Source: Pseudomonadota bacterium (GTDB lineage: Bacteria; Desulfobacterota; Desulfovibrionia; Desulfovibrionales; Desulfovibrionaceae). Taken from it: a DNA stretch of 8,339 nucleotides. A program made the position numbers and the translations under genes. A model generated the notes under the pieces. The model saw only the letters and a list, made by a program, of their open reading frames with translations, was not told the origin of the DNA and ran no database searches. Of this stretch, positions 5,678-8,339 are shown piece after piece (positions within the stretch are counted from its first letter, which is position 1; each line of letters starts with the position of its first letter). The DNA lies in NCBI GenBank assembly GCA_018822065.1, contig JAHJKV010000028.1, positions 1-8,339 on the forward strand, in the 5' to 3' direction.

Positions 5678-6478
5678 TCACGCTCCTTTGATGGAGTCCA
5701 GGGCTTCATCCACGCCGACGCCCTTATGTACGATCTTGTCCAGGGCCTGGACCAGGCGTTCCGGGTTTTTATGCTGGAACACGTTGCGTCCCACGGAGAG
5801 CCCGGCTCCGCCAGCGGCCAGGGAGTCGTGGACCATCTGGAGCAGGTCGCGGGTGGAATCGAGCTTGGCACCGCCCGCGATGACCACCGGAATGCAGGCA
5901 CACTCGACCACACGGGCAAAGGAATCCGGGTCGCCGGTGTAGTTGACCTTGACCACGTCCGCGCCAAGCTCCATGCCCACGCGGGCGCAATGGGCCACGG
6001 TGTCCGGGTCATATTCGTCTTTGACCTTGGGGCCGCGCGCATAGACCATGGCTAGAAGCGGCATGCCCCAGTAGGCAGCGGTTTCGGCGGTCTTGCCCAG
6101 GTCGGCCAGCATCTGACCCTCGGTCTCGTCGCCAAGGTTCACATGGACGCTGACCCCGTCCGCGCCGATGCGGATGGCCTCCTCCACCGAGGTGACCAGC
6201 CGTTTGACGTTTGGATAGGGCGAGAGGTTGGTCCCGGCCGAGAGGTGGACGATGCAGCCGAAGTCGCGACCGGAGGCACGGTGGCCGCAACTGACGCAGC
6301 CTTTGTGCACCAGTCCGGCGTTGGCCCCGCCGTTGACCATCTTGGTGACGGTCTCACGGATGTCCTCGATGCCCGCGATGGGGCCGACCGTGACCCCGTG
6401 GTCCATGGGTACGATGATGGTCCGTTTGGTGTCGCGGTTGAAGATGCGTTCCAGTCGAATGCGTTTGCCGATCATCAT
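5678..6478 (-). CDS. DhnA-type class I aldolase, likely ADH synthase
   Basis: The product is a 266-residue TIM-barrel aldolase of the DhnA/FbaB group. The best match is 2-amino-3,7-dideoxy-D-threo-hept-6-ulosonate (ADH) synthase, which opens the alternative shikimate route of archaea and many Desulfovibrio. D26 in PMDHGVTVGP, Y146 in MVYARGP and the Schiff-base K177 in VVKVNYTGD are all 7 lower than the D33, Y153 and K184 that I recall for the Methanocaldococcus MJ0400 enzyme. A phosphate-binding loop, AGGAGLSVGRN, is at 221-231. A Cys-rich stretch, CVSCGHRASGRDFGC (61-75), is notable. AAGGAG (6491-6486) lies 7 bases before the first ATG; a second ATG follows directly. The partner dehydroquinate synthase II gene is not in the window. 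A related role such as fructose-bisphosphate aldolase or an LsrF-like thiolase cannot be excluded. The gene is 48 bp behind the repressor and 2 bp before the exported repeat protein. Confidence 0.9.
   Translation of the reverse strand: MMIGKRIRLERIFNRDTKRTIIVPMDHGVTVGPIAGIEDIRETVTKMVNGGANAGLVHKGCVSCGHRASGRDFGCIVHLSAGTNLSPYPNVKRLVTSVEEAIRIGADGVSVHVNLGDETEGQMLADLGKTAETAAYWGMPLLAMVYARGPKVKDEYDPDTVAHCARVGMELGADVVKVNYTGDPDSFARVVECACIPVVIAGGAKLDSTRDLLQMVHDSLAAGGAGLSVGRNVFQHKNPERLVQALDKIVHKGVGVDEALDSIKGA
5683..5688 (-). promoter_or_regulatory. Ribosome binding site that decides the 5675 start
   Basis: On the minus strand AAGGAG lies 7 bases before the ATG at 5675 and inside the last codons of the aldolase gene. 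Its spacing rules out the GTG at 5681 and supports translational coupling between the aldolase and the exported protein. Confidence 0.75.
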
Positions 6479-6526
6479 GGTCTTGCTCCTTGCTCTGGAA
6501 ATGGTCGCGCGGGATTTCTCTCGCGT

Positions 6527-7273
6527 TTACTTTCGGGTCATGTCGCTCCAGGCCCAGACCACCTTGCCCACGATGGCCCGGGAGATGTCCCCGTCGTAGT
6601 CGCGGTTGAGGCGGTAGGTGAAGGGCGGGAACTCGCGGCTGTTGTCGGAATAAAATACCAGTTCGACGTCGTCGTCCACTCTTTTGGTGGCCACGCGCTT
6701 GACCATGGCCCCGCCGGATTCGCCCGGTTCGGTGACGAGCATGATGCGGCCTGCAGGATCGGGGTTGGTGTCGTCCCGGTCCACGAGGACCAGATCGCCC
6801 GGATGTAGGGCCGGGATCATGGAATTTTCGTTTTTGCCGATTTCGACGGCCACGAGATTGGTGCGCAGTCGCACGGAGTCATGGTGGCGCCAGACCAGCA
6901 CCCAGCCGTCGATGGCGTCCTCGGGGATGAGACCTGGGCCTGCGGCCACGGGGGAGGCGGCCAGGGGCACGGCCAGGTAGTCCTCGGGGTTGGGATTTTC
7001 GGTGCCCTGGCCCGAGGCGGTCTTGCCCGGAGCCACGAAGCAGACATCGCGTGCGGCCCCTGTTTTTTTGTTCGGAAAGGCGGCCTGAACGCCGAGCTTG
7101 TCGAGGATGCGGCCCAGGGAATCCATGGTCAGACCCCGTTCTCCGCTCAGAAAGCGGTTGAGCTGGGAGGGATCCACCTCCAGGGCGTCAGCCATCCGTT
7201 TTTTGTTTGGGTACAGCCCGCCCCGTCCGATCAGGTCGTTGAGCCTCTGGCGCACATCTTCGGAAAACCCCAT
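6527..7273 (-). CDS. XRE/S24 repressor with LexA-type self-cleavage residues
   Basis: This 248-residue phage-type repressor has an N-terminal XRE helix-turn-helix (about 7-62; ALEVDPSQLNRFLSGERG is the HTH core). It has a variable linker and a C-terminal S24 peptidase domain. Ser151 in KNENSMIPALHPGDLVLVD and Lys192 in GAMVKRV form the expected catalytic pair, and Ala111-Gly112 in ASPVAAGPG is the likely cleavage site. Such proteins hold genes off until RecA stimulates self-cleavage. The ATG at 7273 is chosen because GGAG lies 7 bases upstream and the HTH then starts at once, as is usual. A TTG at 7381 would add 36 residues, has no ribosome binding site and would sit inside a putative operator half-site. 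The gene is divergent from the DUF5675-type gene and heads the row of genes ending in umuDC. Confidence 0.92.
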   Translation of the reverse strand: MGFSEDVRQRLNDLIGRGGLYPNKKRMADALEVDPSQLNRFLSGERGLTMDSLGRILDKLGVQAAFPNKKTGAARDVCFVAPGKTASGQGTENPNPEDYLAVPLAASPVAAGPGLIPEDAIDGWVLVWRHHDSVRLRTNLVAVEIGKNENSMIPALHPGDLVLVDRDDTNPDPAGRIMLVTEPGESGGAMVKRVATKRVDDDVELVFYSDNSREFPPFTYRLNRDYDGDISRAIVGKVVWAWSDMTRK

Positions 7274-7280
7274 TGTATCG

Positions 7281-7284
7281 CTCC
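7281..7284 (-). promoter_or_regulatory. Ribosome binding site that decides the repressor start
   Basis: GGAG on the minus strand, 7 bases before the ATG at 7273, supports the shorter form of the repressor over the TTG at 7381. The frame does stay open up to 7381, so the longer form is not fully excluded. Confidence 0.65.
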
Positions 7285-7375
7285 AGGTTCCAGGTCGTGT
7301 TCCGGTGATTTTTATGGAGTCTAATTCCTCCAGTCTTTCCAGGGACACTTTACGCTTTTTTGGGCTTTTGTCTAA

Positions 7376-7424
7376 TGTCAAATCACAAAATTAGTTGACA
7401 TGACATTTGTCAATTGGCTAATAT
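7376..7424. promoter_or_regulatory. Putative repressor operator overlapping a plus-strand promoter
   Basis: Three half-sites are seen: TGTCAA (7376-7381), TTGACA (7395-7400) and TGTCAA (7408-7413). The last two form an inverted repeat with a 7-base spacer, TGACATT. The repeat is continued on the outside by ATTAG (7390-7394) and CTAAT (7418-7422). The TTGACA at 7395 is also a perfect -35 box, with TAATAT (7419-7424) as a -10 box 18 bases on, firing to the right into the DUF5675-type gene. An XRE repressor bound here would cover this promoter and could also control its own gene. That the neighbouring repressor binds here is an inference from position and symmetry. The minus-strand promoter is less clear. 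Confidence 0.55.
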
Positions 7425-7589
7425 TGAAACAGCGCAGAGAGAAATGCTGGAATTCTGGCCCTTCTGGCGGGTTTCTTTCTGCGGACGGTAGGGTTTGTAT
7501 AAGTGTAGTATCGACAATACGTATTCAATAAGGCGAGTTCGGGGGTGGGCTGATGCAGCTTGTTGCCAAACGCGTTCGGAGGAATTGGT

Positions 7590-8039
7590 ATGAAGACGCA
7601 GGTGGAATTGGTCCGACTGGAGCGTTCGGAGGAGGGTGTATTTGGTGTTCTCAGAATCGGCAAACGGTTGCAGTGCATGACCTTGGAGCCGCCGGACAAG
7701 GGAAACAGGCCTGATGTTTCGTGTATTCCTCCGGGGCGCTACCGGTGCCGGAAGCGGGCAACGAAACGATTCGGCCTGACCTTCGAGGTTCGTGAGGTGC
7801 CCAACCGGTCGGACATCCTCTTTCACGCCGGCAATGTAGCCACAGATAGCCGAGGTTGCATTCTCCTCGGGGAGCGCCTGGGGGCCATTGATGGCCGTCG
7901 GGCCTTGCTGGACTCGCGAGGGGCGGTTGTGGCGTTTCGGGAGGCCTTACAGGAAGAGGAGGGTTTTGAGCTCTCAATTGTCGAGCGCTATACGCAGCGG
8001 GCTGACCCTTCGTCTCCGGTTGGACAGGGGGAACAGTGA
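7590..8039 (+). CDS. DUF5675-like protein, phage-associated
   Basis: This 149-residue protein has no signal peptide. Residues 5-120 match the general pattern of DUF5675: an opening strand VELVRLERSEEGVFGVLRIG, TLE at 31-33, a CIPPGRY turn at 45-51 and the signature ILFHAGNVATDSRGCILLG at 76-94. His79 and Cys90 in HxGN and SRGC recall the arrangement in YkuD L,D-transpeptidases, so a peptidoglycan-related thiol activity is possible but unproven. The family is common in phages and mobile DNA. The ATG at 7590 has an excellent ribosome binding site, GGAGGA (7578-7583), 6 bases before it. The stop overlaps the next gene's start (TGATG), so the two are translated together. The last 15 residues or so are polar and probably disordered. 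Confidence 0.82.
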   Translation: MKTQVELVRLERSEEGVFGVLRIGKRLQCMTLEPPDKGNRPDVSCIPPGRYRCRKRATKRFGLTFEVREVPNRSDILFHAGNVATDSRGCILLGERLGAIDGRRALLDSRGAVVAFREALQEEEGFELSIVERYTQRADPSSPVGQGEQ

Positions 8040-8236
8040 TGGAAAGCATTTGCTTGCGGGGGGCAAAGTCGATTTGCGCAGCGGTCGGGGAAAATCCAAA
8101 GGACATGGCCAGTTTGGTCGCAAAGCATGGGCTGCCAGCCTGGAAGCGGAACAACAGGGGTTCCTGGCGGGCGTTGCCCGAGGACTTGAAGCGGTGGCTG
8201 GAGAATATCCGCGACCATAACCTGTCGGGGGAGTAG
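8039..8236 (+). CDS. Small putative DNA-binding protein (excisionase/AlpA-like)
   Basis: This is a 65-residue protein. Residues about 10-57 have the order of a small winged-helix or MerR-like domain: a helix ICAAVGENPKDMASLVAKHG, then LPAWKRN, then a short wing ending SWRALPEDLKRWLENIR. The closing pattern, LPAxK or LPAxR followed by LPEDLxxWL, is typical of excisionase/AlpA-type phage regulators, though the fit is only general. The ATG at 8039 overlaps the TGA of the upstream gene by one base. GGGGGA (8027-8032) gives a ribosome binding site. A GTG at 8036 would add one residue. Its stop is 1 bp from the end of the convergent cheB-like gene. Confidence 0.7.
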   Translation: MESICLRGAKSICAAVGENPKDMASLVAKHGLPAWKRNNRGSWRALPEDLKRWLENIRDHNLSGE

Positions 8237-8237
8237 G

Positions 8238-8339
8238 TCAGGAATTGGCGGCCTGGAGCATGCTCAGGGCGATACGTTCCAGGGGCAATATCTTGTGGAC
8301 GCCGCCCAGTGCGATGGCCTCCTTGGGCATCCCGAAAAC
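8238..8339 (-). CDS. cheB: CheB-like methylesterase, C-terminal end only
   Basis: The last 33 codons of a gene that continues past the right edge. The peptide FGMPKEAIALGGVHKILPLE (residues 2-21 of the fragment), followed by RIALSMLQAANS, matches the C-terminal end of the chemotaxis methylesterase CheB, where a GMPKEA-type segment is followed by xxILPLxxI. CheB removes methyl groups from chemoreceptors and resets chemotactic signalling. The receiver and catalytic Ser-His-Asp are outside the window, so full function cannot be judged. The stop lies 1 bp from the stop of the convergent small gene, with no room for a separate terminator. Confidence 0.8.
   Translation of the reverse strand, partial: VFGMPKEAIALGGVHKILPLERIALSMLQAANS

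Larger units (their letters stand above)
7274..7589. other. Divergent control region between repressor and DUF5675 genes
   Basis: This 316-base stretch has no well-supported gene. It holds the repressor ribosome binding site, the half-site cluster at 7376-7424, a second weak promoter-like TATAAG (7498-7503), and the ribosome binding site GGAGGA (7578-7583) of the plus-strand gene. A 15-codon frame at 7444-7491 (MLEFWPFWRVSFCGR) is rich in aromatic residues and has GAGAG shortly before its ATG, but I do not count it as a gene. If the plus-strand promoter is used, the transcript would have a leader of about 160 bases. Confidence 0.6.

Noticed and set aside
7274..7381. 36-residue N-terminal extension of the repressor from a TTG start
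   Set aside because: There is no ribosome binding site and the start codon lies in a putative operator half-site, whereas the ATG at 7273 has GGAG at 7 bases.
7395..7413. HcpR or other CRP/FNR-type site (TTGAC...GTCAA)
   Set aside because: The core halves match, but the spacer between TTGAC and GTCAA is 9 bases rather than the 6 that I recall for HcpR sites, and a phage-type repressor gene is adjacent.
7451..7480. Intrinsic terminator at GCC CTTCT GGC before TTTCTTT
   Set aside because: The stem is only 3 bp and the tract is interrupted by C.
7444..7491. Leader peptide MLEFWPFWRVSFCGR with aromatic residues, as in attenuators
   Set aside because: It is on the strand opposite to the aldolase, no terminator/antiterminator pair is visible after it, and the downstream genes are not for amino acid synthesis.
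1..8339. CRISPR array, tRNA, rRNA or insertion sequence
   Set aside because: No regularly spaced repeats, no cloverleaf-like sequence, no rRNA-like stretch and no transposase or terminal inverted repeats were seen.

Overview
The window looks like chromosomal DNA of a GC-rich deltaproteobacterium, probably of the Desulfovibrio/Pseudodesulfovibrio group. This is an inference from the gene families seen: a CBS-ACT protein, a DhnA-type aldolase of the alternative shikimate route, a DUF6941 protein and a stand-alone UmuD/UmuC pair. It also rests on the contrast between GC-rich genes and AT-rich control regions. No sequence search was possible.

Layout. (1) Bases 1-367 are an AT-rich non-coding leader full of inverted repeats. 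It lies before a plus-strand gene for a protein with two CBS domains and an ACT-like tail (368-1054). (2) A stand-alone CheY-like receiver lies convergent to it with a 4-bp gap (1059-1445, minus). (3) After an AT-rich divergent control region with a perfect 14-bp palindrome comes a Fic-family gene (1658-2725, plus). Its catalytic His is replaced by Arg and its inhibitory Glu by Ala. (4) A minus-strand run follows. Read in the direction of transcription it is: XRE/S24 self-cleaving-type repressor (7273-6527), ADH-synthase/DhnA-type aldolase (6478-5678), exported two-repeat beta-rich protein (5675-4971), DUF6941-type protein (4957-4547), UmuD (4544-4095) and UmuC (4098-2815). From the aldolase to umuC the gaps are 13 bp or less or are overlaps, so this is very likely one transcript. 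The repressor gene is only 48 bp further upstream. (5) The 316-bp region between the repressor and the next plus-strand gene holds repeated TTGACA/TGTCAA half-sites. They overlap a good sigma-70-like promoter that points away from the repressor. (6) That promoter faces a translationally coupled pair: a DUF5675-type protein (7590-8039) and a 65-residue putative DNA-binding protein (8039-8236). Both look phage-derived. (7) The last 102 bases are the C-terminal end of a cheB-like gene on the minus strand, 1 bp from the small gene's stop.

How it may work together (inference). The repressor, divergent promoter and phage-like gene pair resemble a reduced lysogeny switch. Because the repressor keeps an Ala-Gly cleavage site and the Ser/Lys dyad, DNA damage acting through RecA could open both the divergent pair and the operon behind the repressor, which ends in the error-prone polymerase genes umuDC. 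Placing an aromatic-pathway aldolase and an exported double-repeat protein in that transcript is unusual, and it is the most interesting contextual observation here. The degenerate Fic protein is the most interesting single gene.
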